The position numbers and the translations under genes were made by a program. A stretch of DNA of 64,000 nt from Hyphomicrobiaceae bacterium (lineage in GTDB: Bacteria; Pseudomonadota; Alphaproteobacteria; Rhizobiales; Hyphomicrobiaceae), in contig JAGRKV010000034.1 in NCBI GenBank assembly GCA_020442165.1, positions 1 to 64,000 on the forward strand, given 5' to 3'. Shown here piece after piece: positions 54,001-62,787 of the stretch. Numbering within the stretch: position 1 is the first letter of the stretch; each line of letters opens with the position of its first letter. The notes beneath the pieces were generated by a model that did not search any database, was not told the origin of the DNA, and saw only the letters and a program-made list of their open reading frames with translations.

Positions 54001-54462
54001 ATGGACGAAGAGAATACCGACTTGCCGTTCTGGCGAACAAAATCTCTGGATGAGATGACGCCGGAGGAGTGGGAATCGCTGTGCGATGGCTGTGGACGAT
54101 GCTGCCTGGTCAAGCTGGTGGACGAAGATGACGGCGATATCCACCTGACCCGACTTGCGTGCTCACTTTTGGATATCGGCACATGTCGTTGCTCTGACTA
54201 CGCAAACCGGCATGAGAAAATGCCCGACTGTTTGCGGATCGATCTGGCGACGGTGCGCAAGCTGGATTGGCTGCCCGCGTCTTGCGCCTATCGCCGCCTG
54301 GATGAGGGGCGGGATTTGGCCTGGTGGCATCCGCTCGTATCGGGCAGTGCGCAAACGGTGCATCAGGCTGGAATATCGATAAGAGACTGGTCGATCAGTG
54401 AGAAAGGGCTCGATAGCGAAGCCTATCACCGCTTCATCATCGCAGATTTTGAAGATTCCTGA
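54001..54462 (+). CDS. YcgN family (UPF0260) cysteine-cluster protein
   Basis: This 153-residue protein has Cys residues arranged as [12 protein letters not shown], then [15 protein letters not shown], then MPDCLRI, a set that could bind a metal or Fe-S cluster. It opens with [20 protein letters not shown] and ends with [19 protein letters not shown], both conserved in the family. Activity is unknown. It is divergent from pbp1A and precedes the A+T-rich promoter region of the GTA cluster. Confidence 0.9.
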   Translation: MDEENTDLPFWRTKSLDEMTPEEWESLCDGCGRCCLVKLVDEDDGDIHLTRLACSLLDIGTCRCSDYANRHEKMPDCLRIDLATVRKLDWLPASCAYRRLDEGRDLAWWHPLVSGSAQTVHQAGISIRDWSISEKGLDSEAYHRFIIADFEDS

Positions 54463-54579
54463 TGAGTATTATCCCCGCCGGCACGGGATGGTGTAAGCTT
54501 TACTGTTTATTTCTGAAGTATATCCAATCTATTTCGGACAAGAGTGAGATATTTATTGCGATATGTACTTCTTTTTCTG

Positions 54580-54608
54580 TTGACATCGGTGCGGTGTGCG
54601 TGTATATA
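54580..54608 (+). promoter_or_regulatory. Near-consensus sigma-70 promoter ahead of the GTA cluster
   Basis: TTGACA at 54580-54585 is followed after exactly 17 bases by TATATA at 54603-54608. It sits in an A+T-rich island (about 54470-54630) unlike the G+C-rich surroundings and about 80 bases before the first GTA gene. It is the best promoter match seen in the window. Confidence 0.65.
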
Positions 54609-54687
54609 TTGTGTATAACGCGAGAATTGGCGGCGGCGAGCTGGCAAGTCTGGCGTTTTTTCGTTTTGGAATGGCGTTTGGAGCAGC

Positions 54688-55296
54688 ATGTCACTGGATA
54701 CGGCGGCGTGGGCCGAGATCTCACGTCTGTGGCGCGAGAGTGATGAGCGGCTCGGCCAGATCGCAGCGCGATTTGGCATCCCGCACCAGCTGATTACGGC
54801 CCGGGCGCGACGAGAGCGATGGCCGCTGCGGAATGTGCAAGCAGGCAAACCGGGTTTGGCGCAGGGCGAGCAGACCGCAGGGCATTGCGGCGAAAAGCGA
54901 CTTGGCGAAGCAAGCGAAGCGGCTGCAGCGCGCAGCCCGGCGAGGGATCACCGGGAACGTGCTGGTGGAGCTGTGCTGCCAGGTAGCCCCCGGAACCGAG
55001 AGCGTGCGAAGTCCCGCAGGGCCATCGTGGAAAGGTTGTTCGATGCCATGGATACCAAGTTGAGCGCGATCGAAAGAAGGATCCTGGAAGGGGGCGATGC
55101 AACGCCCGCCGACAGTGAGCGAACGACGCGGTCGCTCAATACACTCGTGAGGAGTCTCGAAAAGCTCGCGGACTACGAAGGCAAGATCGGCAAGCAGACG
55201 GGACGCAAGAATGGCAAGCGGCGCACAGTTGCAGACGATCCGGAGCGACGCCGCCAGGAGCTTGCGCGCCGTATTCAGCAATTGCTCGACCGTTGA
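54688..55296 (+). CDS. GTA small terminase-like protein (gp1)
   Basis: This 202-residue protein has an N-terminal helix-turn-helix (WAEISRLWRESDERLGQIAA, RFGIPHQLITARARRE) that suits DNA recognition, a low-complexity Ala/Arg-rich middle and a C-terminal helical region (AIVERLFDAMDTKLSAIERR, SLNTLVRSLEKLADYEGKIG). In gene transfer agents the first gene encodes the small terminase subunit, which helps the large subunit start packaging host DNA. It overlaps the large terminase gene by 86 bases. Confidence 0.82.
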   Translation: MSLDTAAWAEISRLWRESDERLGQIAARFGIPHQLITARARRERWPLRNVQAGKPGLAQGEQTAGHCGEKRLGEASEAAAARSPARDHRERAGGAVLPGSPRNRERAKSRRAIVERLFDAMDTKLSAIERRILEGGDATPADSERTTRSLNTLVRSLEKLADYEGKIGKQTGRKNGKRRTVADDPERRRQELARRIQQLLDR

Positions 55297-56608
55297 AGAT
55301 CTGAAGCGGCTGGTCGGAGGACTGGCGGAGGACGATCTGGCATTCCTGCTGCACGACTGGCAGGTGTGGGCGCGCGACGATCAACTGCCGCCGGCGACGT
55401 CTGCAGAGGGCGCGGCATGGCGGGTGTGGTTGATCCTTGGTGGTCGCGGCGCGGGCAAGACCCGCGCGGGGGCAGAGTGGGTGCGGGCGAAGGCACTCGG
55501 TCTGGCGCCGGTTGCGGAAAAGCCGGCTCAGCGGATCGCTCTGGTGGGCGAGACAGTCGCGGACGTGCGGCGGGTGATGATTGAGGGTGTATCAGGGCTG
55601 CTCAGCGTGCATCGCGAGGATGAGCGGCCACGGTTCGAAACATCCAAGGGGCAGTTGGTATGGCCCAACGGGACGGTCGCGGAGATATTCTCGGCGGAAT
55701 CGCCAGATGGATTGCGCGGACCGCAATTCGCGGCAGCATGGTGTGACGAACTTGCCAAGTGGCGTAATGCGGAGGCGACCTGGGACATGCTGCAATTTGC
55801 ATTGCGGCTGGGGGAGGATCCGCAGGTGCTGGTTACGACGACACCTCGGCCGCTGCAGTTGCTCAAGGCGATCATGAACGATGCGGCAAGCGTGGTGACG
55901 CGTGCTGCGACGCGCGACAACGCAGAGAACCTGGCGCCGTCGTTCATTGCCGAGATGGAGCGGCGATATGCAGACTCGGCGCTGGGGCGGCAGGAGCTCG
56001 ACGGTGAAATCGTCGATAATTTCGAAGGCGGGTTGTGGCGGCGGTCGTGGATCGATGAGTTGAGACAGGATGAGGCGCCGCCACTCAAGACAGTCGTCGT
56101 GGCGGTCGATCCGCCGGTGACAGCAACTGCGTCGTCCGATGCATGTGGCATCATCGTAGCCGGTGTCGGTGGCGACGGCCGTGTCTATGTGATCGATGAC
56201 AGGACGCTGCAGGGGCGGGAACCAAACGTGTGGGCGCGGGCTGTTCGTGCAGCATATGGCGACCACAATGCGGACCGGGTTGTCGCGGAAGTCAACCAGG
56301 GCGGTGATCTCGTCATGACGGTGCTGAAGCAAATCGACCGGGCCATGCCGGTGCGCACGGTCAGGGCGACGCGGGGCAAGTGGCTGCGGGCTGAACCGGT
56401 GGCGGCGCTCTATGCGGAAGGGCGTATTGTGCACGCAGGGAACTTCGATGCGCTCGAAGACCAGATGTGCCAGTTCGGCAGCGATGGGCGCGTCGGGGGC
56501 CGCAGCCCCGACAGGCTTGATGCGCTGGTCTGGGCGGTCACGGATCTGATTATCGATCCTCCAGCGCCACCGCGGGCCGCGCCGCAACCATGGATCCGCA
56601 GGCTTTAG
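55211..56608 (+). CDS. GTA large terminase, DNA-packaging ATPase/nuclease (gp2)
   Basis: This 465-residue protein has Walker A GGRGAGKTRAG (about 77-87), a Walker B-like acidic pair in AAWCDELAKW (about 176-185) and a coupling motif VTTTPRPLQLL. The C-terminal RNase H-type nuclease has Asp residues in VVAVDPPVTA (about 299) and RLDALVWAVTD (about 435). The motor threads DNA into proheads and cuts it. The start ATG 55211 lies inside the gp1 gene, as in other GTA clusters. Confidence 0.92.
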   Translation: MASGAQLQTIRSDAARSLRAVFSNCSTVEDLKRLVGGLAEDDLAFLLHDWQVWARDDQLPPATSAEGAAWRVWLILGGRGAGKTRAGAEWVRAKALGLAPVAEKPAQRIALVGETVADVRRVMIEGVSGLLSVHREDERPRFETSKGQLVWPNGTVAEIFSAESPDGLRGPQFAAAWCDELAKWRNAEATWDMLQFALRLGEDPQVLVTTTPRPLQLLKAIMNDAASVVTRAATRDNAENLAPSFIAEMERRYADSALGRQELDGEIVDNFEGGLWRRSWIDELRQDEAPPLKTVVVAVDPPVTATASSDACGIIVAGVGGDGRVYVIDDRTLQGREPNVWARAVRAAYGDHNADRVVAEVNQGGDLVMTVLKQIDRAMPVRTVRATRGKWLRAEPVAALYAEGRIVHAGNFDALEDQMCQFGSDGRVGGRSPDRLDALVWAVTDLIIDPPAPPRAAPQPWIRRL

Positions 56609-56701
56609 CCTGCACGCAGCGACACAACAGAAGTCGTTCATAGCGCCCGTCAAGGCACGCGGTGCTGAATGTTTCTTGGGCAACAACGAGGATAGCGAAG
56701 C

Positions 56702-57961
56702 ATGCCGCGCATGACGGACGCGCTCAACCGGCTAATGCCGTGGCGCACGGGGAATGGCGCAGCGCCGGTGACGAAGGCGAGCAAGGCGCATCGGCTGGTG
56801 GCGGTGGAAAGCCTTGGTCAGCCGCAATGGGCGCCACGCGACTACGCCACCTTTGCGCGCGAAGGCTTCATGCAGAACGCCATCGTCTACCGGTCTGTGC
56901 GGATGGTGGCGGAAGCGGCGGCGTCCATTCCGCTGCTTCTTTATGAAGGAGCGTTCGAAATCGAGAGCCATCCGTTTCTCGATCTCATTGCACATCCCAG
57001 TCTCGACCACACATCAGCCGACTTCTTCGAGGCCTGGTATGGCTATCTGCTGGTTTCGGGTAACGCCTATGTGGAGGCCGTGGGGGTCGACGAGCGGTTG
57101 CGCGAACTGCATGTGCTGCGGCCAGACCGCATGAAGGTCATCCCTGGTCCCGACGGCTGGCCCGAAGGCTATGAGTATTCGGTTGCCGGACGCTCTATCA
57201 GACTTTCGGGCGAAGCGGTTGCTGGCGTGCGTTCTGTCATGCACGTTCGCTTGTTCCATCCGGCCAACGACTACTACGGCATGAGCCCTATCGAGGCCGC
57301 GGCAAGCGCCATCGACATTCACAACCAGGCGGCGAGCTGGAACAAGGCGCTGCTCGACAACTCGGCGCGGCCATCGGGTGCTCTCGTTTATGCGGCGCGG
57401 GAAGGACAGCTCACCGAAGAGCAATTCCAGCGCTTGAAGGAGGAACTTGAACTCGGCTTCCAGGGTGCGCGCCAAGCGGGACGGCCCATGCTGCTGGAAG
57501 GTGGGCTCGATTGGAAGCAGCTTTCGCTTTCGCCCAAGGACATGGATTTCGTTGAAGCAAAGAACGCCGCCGCGCGGGAGATCGCGCTTGCGTTGGGCGT
57601 GCCCCCCATGCTGCTGGGCATTCCGGGCGACAATACCTATTCGAACTACCAGGAAGCGAGCCGGACGTTCTGGCGCCAAACCGTGTTGCCGCTGGTGGTG
57701 CGGACGGCCAAGGCAATGTCGGCATGGCTGGCGCCGGCATGGGGTGGCGCGTTGGAGTTGAGGCCGGACCTGGATGCGATAGAGGCGCTCTCTTCGGAGC
57801 GAGATCAACTGTGGGCCCGCATCGAGAAAGCGAGCTTCCTTACCGACGACGAGAAGCGTGCGGCAGCGGGTTATGGGCCGCTGGTTGAAGAAGGGGCGAG
57901 CAGCGCTGGCCAAGGCGGTCTTGTCGCGAAGCGCAGCCCTGACAAGGAAAGACATACGTGA
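56702..57961 (+). CDS. GTA portal protein (gp3, HK97 type)
   Basis: This 419-residue protein has GAGG ten bases before its ATG. Portal-family blocks include NAIVYRSVRMVAEAAASIPL, FFEAWYGYLLVSGNAYVEAV, DYYGMSPIEAAASAIDIHNQ and YSNYQEASRTFWRQTVLPLV. Twelve copies would form the ring at one head vertex through which DNA enters and leaves. The final 30 residues are Gly/Ser/Lys-rich and disordered. Confidence 0.93.
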   Translation: MPRMTDALNRLMPWRTGNGAAPVTKASKAHRLVAVESLGQPQWAPRDYATFAREGFMQNAIVYRSVRMVAEAAASIPLLLYEGAFEIESHPFLDLIAHPSLDHTSADFFEAWYGYLLVSGNAYVEAVGVDERLRELHVLRPDRMKVIPGPDGWPEGYEYSVAGRSIRLSGEAVAGVRSVMHVRLFHPANDYYGMSPIEAAASAIDIHNQAASWNKALLDNSARPSGALVYAAREGQLTEEQFQRLKEELELGFQGARQAGRPMLLEGGLDWKQLSLSPKDMDFVEAKNAAAREIALALGVPPMLLGIPGDNTYSNYQEASRTFWRQTVLPLVVRTAKAMSAWLAPAWGGALELRPDLDAIEALSSERDQLWARIEKASFLTDDEKRAAAGYGPLVEEGASSAGQGGLVAKRSPDKERHT

Positions 57962-58060
57962 CAGGCTCAGCATCGCGCTGACGTTGCCGGCGGGTTCAAG
58001 CCACGAGGCGCGTGCTGGCGCGCAAATTTCTGACATTGCAAAAAGCGGAGAGGTTTGCCG

Positions 58061-58765
58061 ATGGCAGATCGTGACGGCGCGCGCGTATACGACGGCGCGG
58101 AAGCGAAGTTCATGCCGCTCGACCTGAAGAGTGTCGGCGCGGACGGTTCTTTCGAGGGCTATGCAAGTCTATTCGGCCGCGAGGATCTTGGCCGGGATGT
58201 GGTGCTGCGAGGGGCCTTTGCCGACAGTCTGGCGCAACGCGGCGCGCATGGCATCCGCATGCTGTTCCAGCACGACCCGGCACAACCGATCGGCGTCTGG
58301 GATGACATCGCGGAAGATGCCAAGGGGCTCTACGTGCGCGGTCGGCTGATGGCCGAGGTGGCAAAGGCGCGCGAAGTGATGTCGCTGATGAAGGCAGGGG
58401 CGATCGACGGTCTTTCAATCGGGTTCAAGGCACTGAAAGCGAAGCGCGATGCGCGAAGCGGCGTGCGGCGGCTAGAGAAGATCGATCTTTGGGAAATCTC
58501 CATCGTCACTTTTCCGATGCTGCCGGATGCGCGTGTCGCGAATGTGAAGTCGCAATCATTCCGAAGAGGCGTTCCCACCGAGAGAGCATTCGAAAAGTGG
58601 CTCACACATGAAGGTGGGCTGACGCGCGCAGAGGCACGAGCGCTGATCCGCGGCGGATTGAAGAGTTTCCAGGCTTTGCGGGAAGCGGGCCTCGGGGCGA
58701 GTGAGGCGACACGACTGGCCGAGCGCATGCGGGATGCGGCGCGGCGGCTCGAAGTCCGCCAGTGA
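58061..58765 (+). CDS. GTA prohead protease (gp4, HK97 type)
   Basis: The protein has 234 residues from ATG 58061, which has AGAGG seven bases upstream. The peptidase U35/S78-type fold is shown by FEGYASLFGREDLGRDVVLR, the His in RMLFQHDPAQPIGVW and the Ser in AIDGLSIGFKALKAK, with IDLWEISIVTFPMLPDARVA closing the domain. It matures the capsid by removing scaffold regions. The C-terminal tail (about 165-234) is helical and may be the scaffold part. Confidence 0.92.
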   Translation: MADRDGARVYDGAEAKFMPLDLKSVGADGSFEGYASLFGREDLGRDVVLRGAFADSLAQRGAHGIRMLFQHDPAQPIGVWDDIAEDAKGLYVRGRLMAEVAKAREVMSLMKAGAIDGLSIGFKALKAKRDARSGVRRLEKIDLWEISIVTFPMLPDARVANVKSQSFRRGVPTERAFEKWLTHEGGLTRAEARALIRGGLKSFQALREAGLGASEATRLAERMRDAARRLEVRQ

Positions 58766-58793
58766 TGCAACACCCAATTCCAGGACAAACGAG

Positions 58794-60020
58794 ATGACGG
58801 ACAAGACTGAGTTCGAGATCAAGTCGGCGGGCGGCGATGTCGCTGCGGCGTTCGACGAGTTCATGCGTGCATTCGAGGACTTCAAGGAAACCAACGACCG
58901 CCGGCTTGACGAGATCGAGAAGCGTGGTGCGGCAGATGCGGTAACAAGCGAGAAGCTGGCCCGTATTGATCGCACGCTCGATCAGTTGAGCGTGAAGACA
59001 CGGCGGCTGCCAATCGGTGGCAAGGCCGGCGTGGAACGGTCGGGAGCTTCGTTGCAACACAAGGCTGCTTTTGACAGCTACGTGCGCGGTGGCGAGACGG
59101 GCAGTCTGAAGGCGCTTGAGGGCAAGGCTCTCTCGGTGGGATCGGATCCCGATGGCGGCTATCTCGTGCCGGACGAGACCGAGTCGACGATCAACCGGGC
59201 TTTGAAGGATATCTCGCCCATCCGCGCCATCGCCGGTGTGCGGCAGGTGTCGGGCTCGGTCTACAAGCGGCCGTTCGCGGTGACCGGCATTGGCACCGGA
59301 TGGGTCGGTGAAACGGCGGCGCGTGCCGAAACGTCAACGCCGACGCTCTCGGAGTTGTCGTTCCCGACCATGGAACTCTACGCGATGCCCGCTGCAACCG
59401 CGAGCCTGCTTGATGACAGTGCCGTCAATATCGATGAGTGGCTGGCGGAGGAGGTGCGGATCGCATTCGCTGAACAGGAGGGTGCTGCCTTCATCAATGG
59501 CGATGGGGTCAACAAGCCGAAGGGCTTCCTCACCTATCCGACGGTCGCAAATGCCAGCTGGTCGTGGGGCAACATCGGCACGATCTCGACCGGCGTGTCG
59601 GGTGCATTCCCGGCCAGCGACGCTGGGGATGTTCTCATCGACCTCGTCTATGCGGTGAAGGCGGGCTACCGCGCGAATGCGCATTTTGTGATGAACCGTG
59701 CAACGCAGGCGCAGGTGCGCAAACTCAAGGATGGTGATGGCACCTATCTTTGGCAGCCATCCTCGGAACCTGGCCAGTCTCCGACGCTGATGGGCTTCCC
59801 GGTGGCGGAAGCGGAGGACATGACGGACATCGGCGCCGACAGCCTGTCGATCGCGTTCGGTGATTTCCGCCGTGGCTATCTGATCGTTGATCGGGTCGGC
59901 ATTCGCGTTCTGCGCGATCCCTATTCGGCCAAGCCTTACGTGCTGTTCTACACGACCAAGCGTGTGGGCGGCGGCGTGCAGGACTTTGACGCCATCAAGC
60001 TGCTGAAGTTCGGCGCATAG
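58794..60020 (+). CDS. GTA major capsid protein (gp5, HK97 fold)
   Basis: The protein has 408 residues from ATG 58794 (AGGA upstream); the open frame before it belongs to shadow sequence. A helical delta region (about 20-65: AFDEFMRAFEDFKETNDRRL) is probably cut off by gp4. The HK97 fold follows with LSVGSDPDGGYLVPDETEST, WVGETAARAETSTPTLSELS, DEWLAEEVRIAFAEQEGAAF and DFRRGYLIVDRVGIRVLRDP. It is the shell protein of the particle and needs the highest expression in the cluster. Confidence 0.95.
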   Translation: MTDKTEFEIKSAGGDVAAAFDEFMRAFEDFKETNDRRLDEIEKRGAADAVTSEKLARIDRTLDQLSVKTRRLPIGGKAGVERSGASLQHKAAFDSYVRGGETGSLKALEGKALSVGSDPDGGYLVPDETESTINRALKDISPIRAIAGVRQVSGSVYKRPFAVTGIGTGWVGETAARAETSTPTLSELSFPTMELYAMPAATASLLDDSAVNIDEWLAEEVRIAFAEQEGAAFINGDGVNKPKGFLTYPTVANASWSWGNIGTISTGVSGAFPASDAGDVLIDLVYAVKAGYRANAHFVMNRATQAQVRKLKDGDGTYLWQPSSEPGQSPTLMGFPVAEAEDMTDIGADSLSIAFGDFRRGYLIVDRVGIRVLRDPYSAKPYVLFYTTKRVGGGVQDFDAIKLLKFGA

Positions 60021-60060
60021 CGGGCAAGCAAACACGGAAGACGACCGAATTCACCAATCT

Positions 60061-60124
60061 GCGCGGCTACTCCTCCCGGCCGCGCGGAAACTGCGGGGCT
60101 GTCTTATCCCCGGGGCAGCCCCGC
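60061..60124 (+). promoter_or_regulatory. Twin hairpins between capsid and connector genes
   Basis: GCGCGGC (60061-60067) pairs with GCCGCGC (60079-60085), and GCGGGGCTG (60093-60101) pairs with CAGCCCCGC (60116-60124). Both stems are perfect. No T-run follows, so they are not typical terminators. They could block 3' exonucleases and so favour capsid mRNA, or attenuate downstream expression. Confidence 0.6.
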
Positions 60125-60161
60125 CTCTTATGATGGGTTCATCGGATTTGAAGATTGGTTC

Positions 60162-60752
60162 ATGAGGTTTTGCGCGATGGGTCTTGTGCTTGTGAGCGGT
60201 CCAGCTGCCGAGCCACTTTCGCTCGATGATGTGAAAACGCATCTGCGCGTTGATGGCACGAGTGAGGATGCTCTCCTTCAAAGCCTCATTCTTACGTCGC
60301 GGCTGCACATCGAGGCTGCGCTGGGTCTGGCGCTCGTCACGCAAGGGTGGCGTTTGGTCCTTGATTGCTGGCCAGCGGACGGCATTGTGAAGTTGCCGGT
60401 TGCGCCGGTTCAGGCGATTGACGAAGTGCGTGTCGCGACCGCAGAGGGAACGCTCAGCATCGTGGATGCGGCTGACTATATGCTGGATACCAGCGGCCGG
60501 CCGGCACGCCTGATTGCAAAGGCGGGGGTTTGGCCGCGACCGGGGCGGAAGTTTGCCGGCATCGAGATCGATCTGACGGCAGGATTTGGCCCGGCGGCAA
60601 GCGATGTTCCCGAGCCTGTTCGCCAGGCGCTCCTTCTGCTTGTCGCGCACTGGTACGAACATCGCGATCCCATCGAAATCGGCACGCCGGCAACGGCAGT
60701 TCCGCACGCGGTGAACCGCCTGCTCAACCCCTATCGTGCGGTGCGGCTGTGA
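60162..60752 (+). CDS. GTA head-tail connector protein (gp6)
   Basis: This 196-residue protein starts at ATG 60162, or at ATG 60177, which has a GAGG stretch. PLSLDDVKTHLRVDGTSEDA followed by LILTSRLHIEAALGLALVTQ is the helical core of the phage gp6-like connector family, and EPVRQALLLLVAHWYEHRDP closes it. It sits beneath the portal and joins head to tail. Confidence 0.87.
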   Translation: MRFCAMGLVLVSGPAAEPLSLDDVKTHLRVDGTSEDALLQSLILTSRLHIEAALGLALVTQGWRLVLDCWPADGIVKLPVAPVQAIDEVRVATAEGTLSIVDAADYMLDTSGRPARLIAKAGVWPRPGRKFAGIEIDLTAGFGPAASDVPEPVRQALLLLVAHWYEHRDPIEIGTPATAVPHAVNRLLNPYRAVRL

Positions 60753-60757
60753 TCGAG

Positions 60758-61078
60758 ATGCGCATTGGTGATTTGCGGCATCGGCTGGCGCTGGAAGAAG
60801 CGGCGCGCGTCGATGACGGTGCGGGCGGTGCTGAAGAGACGTGGATGCTGGTCGATGAGCTGTGGGCCGCCCTTCGACCGATCAGCGGTCAGGAAAGACA
60901 GGTCGCCGATCAGCTGGCCGGACGTGTCACGCACGAGATCTGGGTGAGATACCGAGCGGGCGTGAAGCCGGAAATGCGGTTTCGCGCCGGGGCCCGCGTT
61001 TTTGAGATCCGCGCGGTGATCGACACGAGCGAACGCCGCCGCTTCCTGAAGTGTCTGGCCGAGGAGCGCGATCTATGA
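60758..61078 (+). CDS. GTA head-tail adaptor (gp7)
   Basis: The protein has 106 residues from ATG 60758; a GTG at 60749 overlapping the gp6 stop is equally possible. IGDLRHRLALEEAARVDDGA, then WMLVDELWAALRPISGQERQ and THEIWVRYRAGVKPEMRFRA match phage head closure/adaptor proteins of the SPP1 gp16 type. The stop overlaps the next ATG (ATGA), so translation is coupled. Confidence 0.87.
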   Translation: MRIGDLRHRLALEEAARVDDGAGGAEETWMLVDELWAALRPISGQERQVADQLAGRVTHEIWVRYRAGVKPEMRFRAGARVFEIRAVIDTSERRRFLKCLAEERDL

Positions 61079-61269
61079 AGCTGATAGCGGGGCTCGACGG
61101 TTCAGGGCAGCGACTGCTGCGCAGAATTGAAAACCGGATCTCGGTTCGATTTCTCCAGATGCAGGCCGATCGCAATTGGCGCAAGCGCGATGCAACGGCT
61201 GCGGATCTGGCGCGAGATGGCGGGGATGAGGTCTCCGACATTGTGCCCGGAAGCGAAGGCGAACTGTGA
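61075..61269 (+). CDS. Extra small gene within the GTA cluster, unknown function
   Basis: This 64-residue protein is coupled at both ends: its ATG overlaps the gp7 stop and its stop overlaps the gp8 start (TGATG). It begins MKLIAGLDGSGQRLLRRIEN, has a basic helical middle (RISVRFLQMQADRNWRKRDA) and an acidic tail. The Rhodobacter GTA has no well-known gene at this position. Tight coupling argues that it is real and made with the connector proteins. Confidence 0.65.
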   Translation: MKLIAGLDGSGQRLLRRIENRISVRFLQMQADRNWRKRDATAADLARDGGDEVSDIVPGSEGEL

Positions 61270-61679
61270 TGGCGAATGCGGGATTGGAACTGCAGAAGGC
61301 GATCTATCAGGCGTTGCGTTCGGGCGCTGAGGTGCTGGGTCTGCTTGGCAGCGCCAAAGTCTATGATGATACGCCGCAGCGTACAGAATTTCCCTATGTG
61401 ACGTTCGGACAAAGCCTGGTGCGTGACTGGTCCACCGGCACGGAGGCAGGACACGAGCACGTCATAACGCTGCATGTCTGGTCGCGCGCGGCAGGGCGCA
61501 AGCAGGTGCGGGAGATCATGGCCGCAATCGAGACAGTGCTGCACGACAGACAGCTTACGGTTGCGGGGCATAGCCTCGTGAACCTGCGCCACGAATTTTC
61601 AGATGCGCGGCGAGATCCCGATGGCGAAACATATCATGGAACTGTTCGCTTCAGAGCAGTTACGGAACCTCAGGTTTAA
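61269..61679 (+). CDS. GTA tail terminator-like protein (gp8, DUF3168)
   Basis: The protein has 136 residues from ATG 61269. LELQKAIYQALRSGAEVLGL, KVYDDTPQRTEFPYVTFGQS, TLHVWSRAAGRKQVREIMAA and the ending ETYHGTVRFRAVTEP are the DUF3168 pattern found in tail terminator or completion proteins. It would cap the tail tube before joining to the head. Confidence 0.9.
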   Translation: MANAGLELQKAIYQALRSGAEVLGLLGSAKVYDDTPQRTEFPYVTFGQSLVRDWSTGTEAGHEHVITLHVWSRAAGRKQVREIMAAIETVLHDRQLTVAGHSLVNLRHEFSDARRDPDGETYHGTVRFRAVTEPQV

Positions 61680-61783
61680 GGACATCGACTGTTGCTCCGG
61701 CGTGTCAGGAATACGACGGCGTGCGGGCGATGTCTGTTGGTTGCAGCGAGAGAGCAGCGCGGAGCGCGAGGAGATCAAGCCAG

Positions 61784-62197
61784 ATGGCGGCACAGAAGGG
61801 TAAAGACCTTCTTTTGAAGGTCGACGCTGATGCGACGGGGTCCTTTACGACAGTTGCGGGTCTGCGCTCACGCACGATTGCGTTCGGCAGTGAGACCGTG
61901 GACATCACGCATACGGAGTCAGCCGGTCATTGGCGAGAACTGCTCGAGGGAGCGGGTGTGAAGTCGGCACGCATCACGGGGGCTGGAATCTTCAAGGACG
62001 CCTCGTCGGATGAAGTGGTGCGAGGTCTCTTTTTCAACAGCAGCATCCGGCCATGGCAGGTTGTGGTGCCGGATTTCGGCACGGTCACTGGTCCAATGCA
62101 AATAGCGTCGTTCGAACTGACTGGCCGACACGATGGCGAAGTAGCCTTCGAGCTGTCGCTGGAGAGCGCCGGTGAACTCGTGTTCGCCGCTATCTAA
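61784..62197 (+). CDS. GTA major tail tube protein (gp9)
   Basis: The protein has 137 residues from ATG 61784 with AGGAG upstream. AAQKGKDLLLKVDADATGSF, TVAGLRSRTIAFGSETVDIT, THTESAGHWRELLEGAGVKS and GEVAFELSLESAGELVFAAI follow the phage major tail protein family (TP901-1 type). It polymerises into the short GTA tail tube. Confidence 0.92.
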   Translation: MAAQKGKDLLLKVDADATGSFTTVAGLRSRTIAFGSETVDITHTESAGHWRELLEGAGVKSARITGAGIFKDASSDEVVRGLFFNSSIRPWQVVVPDFGTVTGPMQIASFELTGRHDGEVAFELSLESAGELVFAAI

Positions 62198-62212
62198 GCA
62201 AGCGGGGAAACG

Positions 62213-62608
62213 ATGGCCAATCAACGTCGCGGCGAAATCGACGCGGAACTGGATGGCAGGAGGTATCGGCTATGTTTGACGCTTGGTGCCCTTGCGGAGT
62301 TGGAAAGTGCCTTTGGTGATGAGGACATGCTGGCGCTGGCGCGACGCTTCGAAGCTGGACGCATATCCGCGCGCGACGCCAGCCGGATCATCGGTGCGGG
62401 CTTAAGGGGGGGCGGCAACGATCTCTCGGACGCCGACGTTGCCAGAATGCGCGCGGATGGAGGTGTTGCCGGTTTCATAGACATTGTTGCGCGGCTGCTT
62501 GGTGCGACTTTTGCCGGCGACGAAACGGCTGCCAAGGCCAGTCCGGCTGACAAGAGAGACGGCGGCGACGAAGGCGCTGTGAGCGGCCCTTTCCATGGAA
62601 CGAGGTGA
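62213..62608 (+). CDS. GTA tail assembly protein (gp10)
   Basis: This 131-residue protein of the GTA gp10 family reads RRGEIDAELDGRRYRLCLTL, GALAELESAFGDEDMLALAR, RISARDASRIIGAGLRGGGN and GGVAGFIDIVARLLGATFAG. In phages the gene just before the tape measure usually encodes a tail assembly chaperone. The stop overlaps the next start (TGATG). Confidence 0.88.
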   Translation: MANQRRGEIDAELDGRRYRLCLTLGALAELESAFGDEDMLALARRFEAGRISARDASRIIGAGLRGGGNDLSDADVARMRADGGVAGFIDIVARLLGATFAGDETAAKASPADKRDGGDEGAVSGPFHGTR

Positions 62609-62787
62609 TGGCCGCGGGTCTGGGGCTTTTACGCCTGGAGCCAAGGGCGTTCTGGTCGATGACGCCGAAGGAGTTGCAGGCCGCGCTCGATGGCCTGCGT
62701 GGGCCAGCGGCCCTGGATGCGCCGCCCGGTAAGAGTGCCGTGATGCGGATGATCGAAAGATATCCGGATGAAAGGAAAACTCGATGA
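62608..62787 (+). CDS. GTA phage tail assembly chaperone (gp10.1)
   Basis: This protein of about 59 residues starts at ATG 62608; a GTG one codon earlier is possible. AAGLGLLRLEPRAFWSMTPK followed by ELQAALDGLRG is the signature of the small tail chaperone found in all such clusters. It overlaps both neighbours, so all three genes are translated together. Confidence 0.88.
   Translation: MAAGLGLLRLEPRAFWSMTPKELQAALDGLRGPAALDAPPGKSAVMRMIERYPDERKTR

Noticed and set aside
57858..58127. Frame of 89 codons bridging the portal and protease genes as a possible gp3.5
   Set aside because: It overlaps both genes in another frame, has no ribosome-binding site and reads as antipattern Arg/Thr-rich peptide.
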